64,000 nt of DNA, taken from the NCBI RefSeq assembly GCF_042477335.2, contig NC_091246.1, positions 210,799,501-210,863,500 of the forward strand, read 5' to 3'. This stretch comes from Ovis canadensis (Eukaryota > Chordata > Mammalia > Artiodactyla > Bovidae). The notes under the pieces were generated by a model. It was not told where the DNA came from. It worked only from the letters and a program-made list of their open reading frames with translations, and searched no databases. Positions 25,501 through 40,500 of the stretch are shown here, in pieces. Numbering within the stretch: the stretch's first letter is position 1; each line of letters starts with the position of its first letter. Position numbers and translations under genes: made by a program.

Positions 25501-28500
25501 GAGCTTAACTGACTCAGATGTAGAAAATTTAATCTATGTTCTGGCTTTTAAAGAAGAAATCCTAAATTCTCTGAGACTACCATGATCTCATTTACTTGAC
25601 TCAACTAAAATCTGAATTCAAATTATTATCCTTAAGAAATGTTTATTCATAATCATCCGTAAAAAATTGTCAGTATTCCTAAATGTGTATTCTTCACTAA
25701 AAATATCCAGTAAAGATGTGTCATGATCATGTAGTCTGAAGGATAACTATTCAATAACTTTAACACAGCCACTGTTTTTCCTCATAAATATTTTTTATAG
25801 TGGTGTTGTTTTCTTTCACCTATTGATATTTTATAAAATATTTGGGTATTAGGAAAATTAACATAAACATTTTGGGACAAGCAAAGATACCAAACAGATC
25901 AAGGTAACATATAATAGAACATGGGACTGTTTATAATCAAGGTTACTGGGATTTTCAAAAAAAAACTCAGAAAACAAATCAAAATGTTAAACGGATAAAC
26001 AATAAAAGTAGAGAAACTTAAATATATAAGTGCTTTTCTTTGACGGATGAGCCTCACTGAATAAAGAGCAGGGTCCAAAACGGCTCTGAATTAGAACAGA
26101 AATCTGCTAACCCCCTGGAGGTAATCCTGCTTTCCCGAGGGCTCACCCCATCTGGTTCTGTGGAACTAGCAGCTTCTTTAAGGCCTGACAGCTGGGCCCC
26201 AGCAGACTTGCCACCTCGGCACTAGTGAATGCTCCCATGGGGTTTTGCAGCCATAAAGCTCCAAATGGGTGGCTGTCAGTCTTTTAACTCTATTAACTTA
26301 GCAGGCAGAAAATTATATAATATGAACATTTAAGAATTTGACCTCTGCAAGCCATAGCCTCACCTGTGGATTTTTGAAAAGTGCGTATTTTTCTATACGC
26401 TCCATAAATATAAGCTTGTTTTGGCTATCTCTTGTCCAATTAAGAAGATTTTCAACCAAGTTTTCATGATCTTCGAAGATTCTCTCTGTCCCAAAATAAA
26501 ACACCAGTATTTTGTTAGTATTTGTCAGAACTGCATAAAAGACAAGAAACCTTGCGAAGTATTTGACAGCAAAATCAAAGAATCTAAAACTGACACCCTC
26601 AGAGACTATCTGGTATTTCCTGTATTTTCAAATAAGGAAACATGCCCTCAAGGTGTTAAGTGACTTTAGCAAGGTCACACAGCTGCTACAAGGAAGGATC
26701 AGGACTAGAATCTAGATTGCCTGACTTCAAGGTCTTCTTTAGCCTTCAGCCTTTTACTATCCTGCCCTAAACAGAATCTGTTAGTCGAATTTCATAAATT
26801 CTGGTATTGAGTGCTTCCAACACTATTTATTCCTTGTCATTCAAAAACTTCCAAGATGATTTCCTCTTTGGTCTATAAATTGTTTAACATAGATATATTT
26901 TCTAATTTCCAAATTAGGAATCAAAGAACATGTCCTATAGTCTGAACATATGTTCAAAGAACATATTCTAGAGATACTGATTTTTGTTTTGAAATTTCTA
27001 GAGAGCTGCTCATGACCTCATACTGGAATCAATTTTTGGAAACATTACACTTCTGCCTGTAAAACATGTGTATTTTCCTATTATTAGTGCTCTAAATATA
27101 TCTATATTCATTTTTGTCTGCTTGATTATATTGATCATTGCAAAGATTCTTAGGTGAAAAGTTTCTACTGTGAAGGCAGACTTGTGCATTTCTCCTGGTA
27201 GTTCTGTCAACTTTTGCTTTATGTAATTTAATGCCATTATTACATAAGATTTAGAATGATTTTATCTTCCTGATGATGTATGGTTCTCCTTATCTCTAGT
27301 AATGTATATTGCTTAAAGTCTATTTTGTCTGATATTAACATAGTTAACATTATCTTTCTTTTGGTTAGTGTCTTTCCACATTCCTTTTACTTTCAAGCTT
27401 TCTGTGTCTTTAGGAAAAAGGTCTTTTGTAGATAGTGAACAACTGCATTTTGTTTATTCATCCTTCCTAATAATCTCTGTTGTTTAAATGAATGATTTAC
27501 ATTTGTCACAGCTTATTTTACCATCTTATTTGGGGTTCTTAGTTTTCTTTTATTCATTCAACAAGTAATAAATAACTACATATTCTATTTGTATCACTGT
27601 GCCACATATGATTAAATGATAGTTATGAATCTTAAACCTACAGTCATGGAAATATTCTACAAACTAGCAGCCAAAAATTTTCTGGGTATGGTGATGCCAC
27701 ATCTGTGAACTTGAACCTTTCTAATGCTTCAAGAATAGTTATAATAAGTATTATTAGAATATCTGCCTATATCTGTTAATAAACTTCTAACTGATGGTTT
27801 GGTTTTGGGGTTTGTGTTTGTGCATTCTAAGAGAAAAAGGTTAATTATCAAATTTTTATTGCTCTAGAAACTGCTATAAAATATTTAAAGATATAACAGT
27901 AAAAGCAATGCAAATATATTTTATAAACAAAATGGCAAGTTGAAATTGACTATTGACTAAATATAGCCTAATAAAATAATTATTGTGAGGTTTCTATAAT
28001 CACATATTACAAAAAGAAACCTTTTTAAGGTTTTTAAGAGTCAAAGATGGATTTGTATGGAAATACAAAAAACCTTGAATAGCCAAAGCAATCTTGAGAA
28101 AGAAGAATGAAACTGGAGGAATCAACCTATCTGACTTCAGACTATACTGCAAAGCTACAGTCATCAAGAAAGTATGATACTGGCACAAAGACAGAAATAT
28201 AGATCTATGGGACAAAATAGAAAGCCCAGAGATAAATCTACACACCTATGGACACCTTATCTTTGACAAAAGAGGCAAGAAATAAATGGAGAAAAGACAA
28301 TCTCTTTAACAAGCAGTGCTGGGAAAACTGGTCAACCACTTGTAAAAGAATGAAACTAGAACACTTTCTAACACCATGCACAAAAATAAACTCAAAATGC
28401 ATTAAAGATCTAAATGTAACACCACAAACTATAAAACTCCTAGAGGAAAACATAGGCAAAACACTCTGACATAAATCACAGCAGGATCCTCTATGACCCA

Positions 28501-31500
28501 CCTCCCAGAATACTGGAAATAAAAGCAAAAATCAACAAATGGGACCTAATTAAACTTAAAAGCTTTTGCACAACGAAGGAAACTATAAGCAAGGTGAAAA
28601 GACAGCCTTCAGAATGGGAGAAAATAATAGCAAATGAAACAACTGACAAAGAATTAATCTCAAAAATATACAAGCAGCTCCTGCAGCTCAATTCCAGAAA
28701 AATACAACACCCAATCAAAAACTGGGCCAAAGAACTAAACAGACATTTCTCCAAAGAAGACATACAGATGGCTAACAAGCGCATGAAAAGATGCTCAACA
28801 TCATCCATTATCAGAGAAATGCAAATCAAAACCACAATGAGGTACCATCTCACCCCGGTCAGAATGGCTGCTATCAAAAAGTCTACAAACAATAAATGCT
28901 GAAGAGGGTGTGGAGAAAAGGGAACCCTCCTACACTGTTGGTGGGAATGCAAACTAGTACAGCCACTATGGAGAACAGTGTAGAGATTCCTTAAAAAACT
29001 GGAAAGAGAACTGTCATACAACCCAGCAATCCCACTGCTGGGCATACACACTGAGGAAACCAGAGTTGAAAGAGACACATGTACCCCACTGTTCATCACA
29101 ACACTGTTTACAATAGCCAGGACACGGAAGCAACCTAGATGTCCATTGGCAGACGAATGGATAAGAAAGCTGTGGTACATACACCCAATGGAATATTACT
29201 CAGCTATTAAAAAGAATGCATCTGAATCAGTTCTAATGAGGTGGATGAAACTGGACCCTATTATACAGAGTAAAGTAAGTCAGAAAGAAAAACACCAATA
29301 CAGTATATTAACACATATATATGGAATTTAGAAAGATGATAATGATGACCCTATATGCAAGACAGCAAAAGAGACACAGATGTAAAGAACAGACTTTTGG
29401 ACTCTGTGGGAGAAGGTGAGGGTGGGATGATTTGAGAGAATAGCATTGAAACATGTATATTATCATAAGTGAAATAGATCGCCAGTCCAGGTTCGATGCA
29501 TGAGACAGGGTGCTCCAGGCTGGTACACTGGGATGACCCAGAGGGATGGGATGGGAGAGAGGTGGAAGGAGGGGTACATGATGGGGAACACATGTACATC
29601 CACGGCTGATTCATGTCAATAGCAAAAACCACTACAATATTGTAAAGTAATTAGCCTCTAATTAAAGTAAACAAATTAATTTAAAAAAAAGTCAAAGATG
29701 GTATCAAAAAAATGAGGAATTTTCAAAGTTAAAAAACACCATAACGAACTACAAAACATAGGAAACTAAGACTTAGTTAGTACATCTAGCTAAAAATAAG
29801 ATGTGCTTTATGTTTCCCCTGAAAGTCAAATGTTGTTATCAAGGCTTCAGTACAAATGTGAATAAATGTGATGGCTTTTAGTAATGTGTCCAATATATGC
29901 AGTTCTTAATAATATCTGAAGGGAAAAAATATTTTATTATCTTAAAAAAAGGACAACTTTGTTTTGGTCAGAAGAAAATCTAAAATGAACTGGAAATGAT
30001 ACTGTACTCAAAGAAATCTCAAAATATATGGGGGAAGAAGGGGAAAAGATAAATGTAAAAAAGCCAGGGTTATACTATAGGAAAAAATATTAAAATGTCT
30101 CTAGTTGCTTTTATCAACATGAAAACAGCTGAAATTACACAGAAATTTAAAAAATAATTATAGCAATGATATTACTAACCCATCTGTAACTCAGAGATGG
30201 TTTCCACCAGAGACCAGTCTAAACTATAACCACAGTGGGATTTGTCCATCAGGTTATCCAGCACTTGTCTCACTGTCTGCCTCTCATCCACCATCATTGT
30301 TTTAGAACTATCATCAGACATGTGGACTCTAATCACCAGCTGTTAAAAGGAAAAAGGAAAATTAAATACAAACTGAAAAACAGGCATTCTAAAAACTTCC
30401 AATATTGAATAATATTCTGAACAACGTCCTTAGCTAAATATAAGTTAAAACACAAATAATGACTTTATTATGCAAGAATATTCTAAAATTAAGTATTCAA
30501 TAACTAAACAAATTTAATGCTTTTTTAAAAATTAAAATAACATATAAGATTATAATAAAGCTATTTTGTTTTACTCTTTTAGAATTTAGAACCAGAAAAG
30601 TTATTTCTTTTATAATGTATTTTATTCACCAACAAATACATATGGAAATGTATTTAGAAAGAAATACCCTGCTATAGCTTGCTGCATCTTACAGTTATAT
30701 TATATAAACAAGGCAATTCTTTATAAATCCATAAAATGGATAAAAATCCCAAACCAAGAAAAAGCCCAAATATCACCTTTTTCACTTGTGCCTCTTTAAT
30801 TTTCTCTAGGGCAACTCTGATCTTCTCAGCTTTCAATTTTGCTGCCTGTTCTTCCTGTGGACACAAAGCACTTCAGATAAACTAATGCTAAAATAATGAG
30901 AATTTTTTGAGAAGTCTTTTTATCCTTAAGAACACTGTTAACACTGAATTTCAGTAAGAATATAACTTCACACACTTAATATGGAGCACATTTTAGAAAT
31001 AACCAGGTTCACAAAGAGAGTAGACATATTATTAAAAAAATTTTTTTAAGATCCACACTTGAAGATTTCTTATATTAAGACTACATTTTCATATTCTAGG
31101 GCTGTGGTAAATTAATTTAATTTTAATTTAATCCAACAGTTTTATTCTTGACTGTCAATCTGAAACAGACAAATTTCAGGTTTCAAGATAGGGAAAAGGA
31201 GGCTATCTGTGGGCCTGCCAGTGACTCTGAATTTATACCCCCCTCGAAACTATGGGCAATCTTTTGCATATCAACATTGTGTCCTGTTGTACTGAAAACG
31301 TATCATCATCATAAAAACAGAAGAAAAAAAAAAAAACCCAGCATCAATTCATCTCTCTGCAACCATATAAAAACAATCATAATAAAAACATAGGTATGTT
31401 CTCATTAATACATAAATATGAACAAAGGAGGGTGCATTTAATTCTAAGTTTTACTCTGCTTTGGAACAATCACACAATATAATCAATGTCTCATGTCACT

Positions 31501-34500
31501 AAATTCAATTTGGTTTTTAATTCACACTATTTAAAATACTAAATGTAATTTTCCAAATATTTAACTTATAGTAATTTCTGCTTCATAAATTTAAATGAAT
31601 AGCAATAAAACAAAACTATACTTAAATAAAATAAAACATTTGCCTATTTTCTCCTAGAATAACATACAGTACTGTAATACCTTGTACTTACTTGTACTTT
31701 CCAGCAAGAGGCCATAGTACATTGCAGCATTAATCTCCAGTTGAAAGAAACTCATGAAAGTAAACCTTTGCTTATAATAAAGAATTACTTTTTAATTCTA
31801 AGCTCTTGGTTGCTCTAGAAAATATTTAAAATATCTAAGAAAATATAAAATACCATATTTTATCTTCCTTTACTTAACATGACTTAAAAAAAGAAGAGAG
31901 AAACCTATTTACATCAACTAGACTAATTTATCTGCTCTAGATTGTGACTAATAATCACAACCCATGTGTTATTCTTCATTAAAAAACTGAAGTTTTCAGG
32001 GCAAAAAAACAAGTTAACTCAATTCATTTAACAGATTATTCCCTGTTCTCTTAAATTCTGTTGGCTTTCTTATTTTTGATCTGCTTCTCTTCTCGTTTCA
32101 TACTCATTTCAAGGCCAATGTCTCCCTCATTTCAAGCTTAGTATTTACTACTCTGCAGAACAGAGAAGAAAACAGTTAGGGAAGACAGTGGGCTTGTTTG
32201 CCAGAAATCTGATCCATTTCAATGAAAGCAGTCAGTGAATTAACATAATAACCAAGGTCAGGAAATACTATCTGCAAACCCAATTAGACGGAGAACAAAG
32301 AAGTGCATTTTAACGACAAAGAGGAGTAAGACTGGATTCTTAGATTCTTAGGTATATATACTCCTTCGATTAAAGATTAAATCATCCTATTTCTCCTCTT
32401 TATGCAAATAAACTATAGAATTATAAAATATGTTGACTGTATATTTTAAGATATATATTTCTTCTTTTTAAAGAAGGTTATAAAATGAGAAAACTAGAAT
32501 ATTGTCATTAAAATTCTCAGTTTCTAGAATTCTGTGTCTTGGAGAAACAAAATCTTTATTAAATTACCAAATTCTATGTGTGTTTCTGATGAGTAGAGCA
32601 CTACTCTATAAAGGAATTTTAAGTATGAGCATTTCCCAGTGGTTTTTATGAAATCAGTTATTTGACCATATTTTGGAAAAGAGTAAAGCATAAGTTTTAT
32701 GAGTGTTTTCTCAAGGGAATAATGATTGTATGTTTCTTCATGGGTCATTTGCCACATCCTTATATTGGTATGAATATCTGCTACAAAGAAATTTTCCAAA
32801 GCATAATTTCAACTTTCACTTCATATTTCTGAAAAGCAAATTTAAATCTCAAAGTCTGATGAGGAAGAACAGATAGAATCAATGCTTTGTGTAGCTGGAA
32901 TATAAACATGAACTTCTACAAGGCCAAATTCTTTTATATTAAAACTAGCCTGTAAAATTAAAAACAGAAAAGAAAAAAGATGTCTTCAAAGTAAAAAAAT
33001 ATTTTTAAGAAAAAGAATATCAAGAGAATGACAAGCCATAGACTAAGAGAAAATATTAGTAAAATATTTATCAGACATATCTGATAAAAGAACCAACATC
33101 CAAAACATAAAAGAACTCTTAAAACTCAATAAAATAATGAACAACTCAGTTCAAAAACTGGGCAAAAAACCTGAACAGAAGGTTTTCACCAAAACAAGAT
33201 TTGATGAAATCTTTTTTAACCAAAGATTACACAGATGGCAAATAGCCTGTGAAAAGCTGCTCATATATACCATGAGAGAACTGCAAATTAAAACAATGAT
33301 ATACCACTACGCATGTATCATCTTAGACTGCAAAAATACTGGAAACACCAAACGCTGGTCAGGTTGTAGAACAACAGGAACTTTCACTTTTCCCTGAGGA
33401 ATGCAAAATCGTACAGCCACTTTAGAAGATACTATGGTAGTTTCTTACAAAACTAAATATGCTCTTACAACACCATCCAGTAATCAAGTTCCTTAGTACC
33501 TACCAAGTGAGCTGAAAAGTTTACCTCCACCCAAAAACCTACACACTGATGCTTATAGCAGCTTTCCTTATAATGCCAAAACTTGGTAGCAACCAAGATA
33601 TCCTTCAGTGGGCAAATGGATAAACTATGCAACATCTAGACCATGGAATATTATTATTCAATGCTTAAAAAAAAAGAGAAAGAATGCAGGAGACCCGGGT
33701 TCAATCCCTGGGTAGGGAAGAATCCCTGAAGAAGGGAATGGCAACCCATTCCAGTATTCTTGCCTGGAGAATTCCATGGACTGAGGAGCCCGGCTGGCTA
33801 CAGTCCACAGGGTCGCAAAGAGTCAGACACAACTGAGCAACTAACTCACAAAAGCAAAAAAAAAAAAAAGAATTATCAAGCCATAAAACACATGGAGGAA
33901 ACTTTAATGTGTATTACTAACTGAGAGAAGCCAATCTGAAAAAGCTACATACTATGTGATTCCAACTATCCAAGATCCTGAAAAAGTAAAACTATGGAGG
34001 CAGTAAAAAGAATAATCGTTGTCAGAGGTTGGGGGCGGGAGGTGGGAGGGACGTGAATAAGTGGAATACAGAGTATTTCTGTGGGAGTGAAACTACTCTG
34101 TATGATACTAAAATGATAGCTCTATGTCATTATACATTTGTCCAAACCCACAGAATACACACCAAGAGTGAACCCTAATGTAAACCATGGACTCTGGGTG
34201 ATAATAATGCTACCTATACTTGCTCATCAATTGCAGTAAATGTACCACTCTGGTGAGGGATGTTGATAATGGGGATGCTATGCACGTGTGAGGGCAAGTA
34301 GTATATGGGAAATCGCTATACCTTCTTAATTTTATTGTGAACCTGAAACTGCTCTTAAAAAATAGTCTTTTCAAAAAGGGAATATAAAAATTTTAATATA
34401 ACATTCTAATACTGGTTATAAATACCAAAGCAGCATTTTCATACTTCCATTTTAGTATACTATTATTTACCAAATACAATAGAATACAATCAATGCTATC

Positions 34501-37500
34501 TTTTGAAGCACTGACATAAAAAGTCATTCAATTATAAGATTAGTTTCAACTCCCAGATCAGTTTCTGCTCCAAAGGCTAAAAAGTTGACACATAGGAAGA
34601 AAAGATTACAGAAACAAGAGAAACAACCAATTAACGTACATCAAACCAATTAGATTCCCTAGCCATCACTGCTGCTGCTGCTGCTGCTGCTAAGTCGTTT
34701 CAGTCGTGTCCGACTCTGTGCGACCCCATAGATGGCAGCCCACCAGGCTCCCCCGTCCCTGGGATTCTCCAGGCAAGAACACTGCAGTGGGTTGCCATTT
34801 CCTTCTCCAATGCATGAAAGTGAAAAGTGAAAGTGAAGTCGCTCAGACGTGTCCAACTCTTAGTGACCCCATGGACTGCAGCCTACCAGGCTCCTCCATC
34901 CATGGGATTTTCCAGGCCAGAATACTGGAGTGGGATGCCACTGCCTTCTCCACTAGCCATCACTAAGAAACCATTTTTATGTAGAACAGCCAGGTGGGGC
35001 TATTTTAACATCCAAATTCAGCTATTCTTTCAGTTGCTCAAAATACTACTCTTAATAACTATATAAATTGGTCCGTGTTACAGCTGCCTCAAATTTAAGA
35101 GCTGTGGATCTGCCTGCCTATGCAGGAGATTCGGGAGCCACGGGTTCAGTCACTGGGGTCAGGAAGATATCCTGGAGTAGGAAATGGCAACCCACTCCAG
35201 TAATCTTGCCTGGGAAATCACAAGAACAGAGGGGCCTGACGGGCTACAGTCCATGGAGTCACAGAGTCGGACGCAGCTGAGCACACAGGGACACAACTGA
35301 GCATGCACGCACAAGCTTAACTCCAGTGTAGGCAAATTTCAGTTTACTCTTCTCCAGTTCATTAGCAAGGATAATTAATCTCTGCAAGAAGCCTCTTTTA
35401 GAATTTGAATGTCACCGAAGCAAAATGAAATAAAAATATTTTATCAAATTGCAAGATTCATAGTACTTTATACTTCCCATGGACAATAAGCTCTTCCTCA
35501 GAAAGTCTGGGGACTTCCCTGGTGGCTCAGATGGTAAAGCGTCTGTCTACAATGCGGGAGACCCGGGTTCAATCCCTGGGTTGGGAAGATCCCCTGGAGA
35601 AAGAAATGGCAATTCACTCCAGTACTATTGCCTGGAAAATCCCATGGACAGAGGAGCCTGGTAGGCTACAGTCCATGGGGTTGCAAAGAGTCGGACATGA
35701 CTGAGCGACTTCACTCACTCACTCCGAAAGTATGGTTTTTATCTACTATATTTAATCTAGAATCATAACTTTTAACTGTAACAACCAAAAAAAGGAAGAA
35801 ACTGTTTTAAGATCAGAGTGTCGTGTGATGCAGCAAAGATCAATAAATCTTTGCTGATGTATTATTTATAGATTATATACTTAGAAGACATCTAATAGTT
35901 TCTTTAGGCAATACAAAGCTGTGTTCAGTGTCTGCAGGCCAAGTTTAATACAAAGAACAAAGCTTTGTTCATCTCATATTCTGTTTGTTAAAATGGGCAA
36001 AATGAGGTCTTAAGTTTTCTGCCCCTTATCTTTGGACTATCCCTTTGTTCACACTGTCTCACAACCATCCTAAACGAAAGTAAAAGATATCTCACACATA
36101 TAACAACTTAACTTTCTGTCTTACCCCTTCCCTAAAAGGGCAAGAGACAACCTATTTTCCACCTGAAAAACTCCTGTGTGGCTATCAATAACCATCAAAT
36201 GCCAAGCCTTCTCAAATTTACATAAAGGACAAAAACTCAGTGAAGATCTTATGATTAAATGAAAGCCAATGCTGTGGTTACAAAATGTTACAGCATTTTC
36301 TTAGAGTAAAAATTAGAATACTTATAGAAAGTTAAAGTTGCAAAGAACTGGCTTTGAATTCCTTCAACTATGAAATGATTTTGGGCTCAGAACAAACGGG
36401 ATTGAAATTAAGGGGCTGAAAATAAGTGAGCTTTTTTTAATTGAGATCAAGTTTATTTCATAGATTACAACAGTAATACAGTTATGTAACTTAAAATGAT
36501 TCAAAGAAAACTTGGGGTGATGAACAATTTACTGCCCATGAAATGTTCTATCAAACTGCTTAGAACCAAAATAATCATAGTAACCACTCAGTTTACTTCC
36601 CCCTGAAGAAATCATGAAATACATTCTCAACTAAGAAAGGAACTAATATTAATCAAACACCTACTTGCCATGTACTATAAGGCATGTGCCTCATTTAATT
36701 ATCAATAATGCAGGACTAACATTATTATTATGTCCATTGTACTGATTTAGGCCCAGGAAGAATTATCTTTCAAAGATCATACAGGCTGTTATGAAGTGAA
36801 CAACTACCTGTTCTTCCCATTATGTCACATCCCGTCTGTCTGTAAAGATTTTAACATAAACTTTGGGGGGATAATAGTAAATAAAAACTGCTTATCAAAG
36901 ATAAAACACTTTCAGTAATATACCAGCAGTTTTACAACTTCTCTGAAGAAATAGTGGTTAACAAGTACAGCAGTCCTTGAAACCCTGATAGTCACTAGAG
37001 GACCATTCTTTTATATGAGAGATGTTTGTCCAGACTATGCAGGTCTGGGCTTGAATGCAGAGAATATAGAGTTCCTAATCTCATGGAGTTTACATTTAAC
37101 ATGAGATAAGAAAGAGAGAGCCATGGGATAAGTCAGTCAGTGGTAAGTTCTATGAGAAATAAATAAAGCAGGCTAAGGGAATAAAGAGGGACAAAGATGT
37201 GTTACTGTATCAGAAGGTCAGTCTTCTGGATGGCACCCAGAGACTTATGGGCATCAGGTCAGCAATGGGTCCTTTGCCTAGTGCTCCCATTTATAAAACA
37301 TTCTGCGCTGGCAGTAATGCCGCTCTTAGAAGAAACAGGTTGGCATTGTTTTTGCAGAGGCTCCCCGCTCAGAACTGTATGTTGTTCAGTCATGTCTGAC
37401 ACTTTTGCAGCCCCACGGACTGTAGCCAGCCAGGCTCGTCTGTCCTTGGGATTTTCCAGGTAAGGATACTGGAGTGTGTCTCTTTCAGGGGATTTTTCCA

Positions 37501-40500
37501 AAGCAGGGATAGAACCCACGTCTCCTGCATTACAGGCAGATTCTTTACCACTGAGCCCCCAGGGAAGCCCCTCAGAACTGTATATATACGGGGTAGTTAT
37601 TTCATTAGCAGTAGTATAATGACAATTGGATTGATGATGGAAACAAACAAGCAATAAGCATTCCTTTTGCATTCCAGGCCCTAAGCAGTGTTCCTGTGTT
37701 CATTTTACTGTGTTCAACTACCAAGTGTTATAAAGTCCTAGTTTGGAAAAGTGCAGATCAGAAGTGAGTCAGTAACTGGGACACCATGCTTTTTAGGGAA
37801 TCAGACAGCCACACAAGTGGTATCAAAGAAGTATAAGCTCAACTTAGCTTCAAATAGCCATGTGCTATGGTACAGAGGGCACTGACAAAGAGAGGCCCCT
37901 GTGGCTCTGGTTATCTAGGCACTTCTGACACCTCATTCTTGACTCCATTCCCCACTCCACCCTAAATGTTCAGGTTCTGTGCTACCGAGTTATTTTCAAA
38001 TGACAAATGGGCAACTGTATATAAGTAGGCCAGGATATAGTGGCAGCTAGAGTCAGATGCTGGCTACATACAGCAGGGATGCCACTACCCCAATACTTGG
38101 ATTGGAGCACAGATGGCTCTACTGTGGGTACAGTGGGTGGCAACAGCTCTCAGGCAGAAGGAGATGAGAAGTGGCTGCATTTATCCCAAACTTGCAAACA
38201 ACCATTTTCCATTTGTTGAATGGATGAAGTTACTCTCTTCAATAGTTTCTCACAGCATTTAGGGGAAAAAGAAATACACACTCCCCAGCATGCCTTGAAT
38301 TAATGATTCCTGTCTACCTCTCCAACACAACTCAAGATACTTCATTCAACTACTGTGGCTCCAGCAACACAGTCTTTCTTCAGTTCCTCAAACCTGACAG
38401 GCTCTTTTCTCATGGACCTCTCCACTTGGAACATTTCCCTTCACCCTCAAGCTGGCTGCTTTTCATCCTTCAAGCTTTAAATTAAATGTCACCCCCTTAG
38501 AAGGGCCTTTGATGACCTTACCATCTAAAGGAAACGTAGCTCTAATCTTCCCCCTTGTATTCCCTATTACTCACTTGTTTCCTTCATAGTACTTAACATG
38601 GTTAGAATTTGTTTACATGCTGCATGTGAATGTTCTTTTTATCTATATTCCTAAAGACTGAGGGCAGGGAAAATGTCCACTTTATACAGTATTATATCCC
38701 AGCACCTAACATAGTACAAGACTCAACAAATATATGTTGAAAACCAGACAATGGAAACGGTAAAATGCTACACTTCATCTGAGAGCAGTGTACAAAATGT
38801 ACTGGAGGTGTGACAGGCAAAAATAGACAAGAGTGGCTCTACTAAAAAATACGAGGCTGTTTTAGGGTAGTGGCAATGGGAATAAAATGGATGGATGGAT
38901 TCAGTCAATCCTGACGATTCTGACAGGCTTATTAGAGCTTTGAGACAGTAAGTGAGAATGAAAGCATGAGATGGCTTGAACCTGGGCAACTAGGAGAGTG
39001 GAAACATCCTGAACAGAAATAGAGCTGTCAAAAAAAAGACAACAGATATAAACTATGAGGCCTCAGGGACAGTGTGGGTAAGGAAGCTGAAGACTCAAAG
39101 AATCGGAGGTGCTAGGCATCCTCCAGGAAATGTGTGACAGCAACCTCTCAGGGAGAGAAGTCTGATCTAGAGAGATCCTAAATGAGGCTCTGAGAGTGAA
39201 TTCCACGGAGAGAGTGGACTTTGCTATGGTTATAAAGTACACGGCTATCATGTGCTTAGGTTTCTAAACTTACCTCACCTTTAAGGTGCTTCTACCCTAT
39301 TCCTAGATCTCTTTCCAGGAGAGAAACTCAAACAAAAGAAAGTTCTTATTGCTGATTCTTGGGTCGTCTCTTTACGTGGACACTCAGGGAGATTTTAAGT
39401 TTAGCTTTACCATCTTCTTTCTCAAGTTAACAAAGAAATATTTTTTTTAAAGAAAATTTCAGATACAATAATAAAAATTTAGTGAAATTAGGCATAATTT
39501 GTATATTCTTCAGAAACTATCTATAACTCAGACATGCTTGAATTTAACATTTAAGTAACAAAATAAAAACATGATTTGTAAAGAGGCAGAAAGCTATTCA
39601 ACGCCCCCTATCCTGTGCTTCCTGAGTTGATGATGATAATGGTTAAATGATTTTAAATTGTAAAATACCAGCCCAATGAAAATCCAGCTAGACTAATTCA
39701 AACCATTCTGAGGACAGAGAACTGAGAGATTTAAATTGCAGCCTGCTCTTCCAATTTGATTAAACTAATGTAAAGATTATGTTTATATAAATAAATAATT
39801 AAATGAGGCATTGATAATATAAACAAAAATTAGAAAACAAAGTTTGCTAAAGAAACTCACAGCATGCATGACCATTAGTAGTAAAAGCTAAAATCAAGCA
39901 ATGATTTTTAGACTTTAAAATGAAATACAATGTTAAACTAGAAAAGTGCAACATACTTAGGAAGATTGTCAGGTATTTATAAAAGTTAAAAACTAGTGAA
40001 AAACTACTGCAAATATTTTCTACTCTCTATATTTTCTGATAGTCATTAAGGTCAATAAATAATTACCTTCAATAAAAGGAAAAAATACCTCTACTGAGAA
40101 CAAGGGTGCAGAAACAAGAAAACACAACCTCAGTAATCTGAGAGCACAATCAAAAACAGAAATTACATTCTACCTACAAAGCAATAAATATTTACATGCA
40201 GGTGGAAGAAGTATCACCTTGGTCAGCAAATGAGAAGGTTTTCCTGCAATGTTTCTCAGAAGAAGGGAGGTTTCCCTGTCCAGATAGGAGTGCTTGTGCA
40301 GGAAAAGAGAGAAAAACAAAACAAAAAAAGGCAACAGAAGTCAGTGGAGGTTTCATGAGTTTAAAATATAAAGTAGACAAAGCATGAATGATTCTCTACC
40401 ATTAATTTCATATTTCACCTAAACTCAGTGAAATGCATCTAAATTTAAAACCAGAAAAAAAAAAAAAAGAAAAAGAAGAAGGGAAGGGAGAGACCCGCCC

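Larger units (their letters stand above)
26486..30179 (-). other. RAPH1: RAPH1 intron between exons 5 and 6
   Basis: 3.7 kb. From low to high coordinate it holds a MIR, an old antisense L1 piece and a younger 5'-truncated L1 with target-site duplication. Confidence 0.85.

Noticed and set aside
28491..29180. 229-codon minus open frame
   Set aside because: It is the antisense strand of the L1 ORF2 remnant at 28051-29689.
32524..32799. 91-codon minus open frame
   Set aside because: I considered a decayed zinc-finger gene because of a TGKC-like piece, but no regular Cys/His spacing exists and no splice context is seen.
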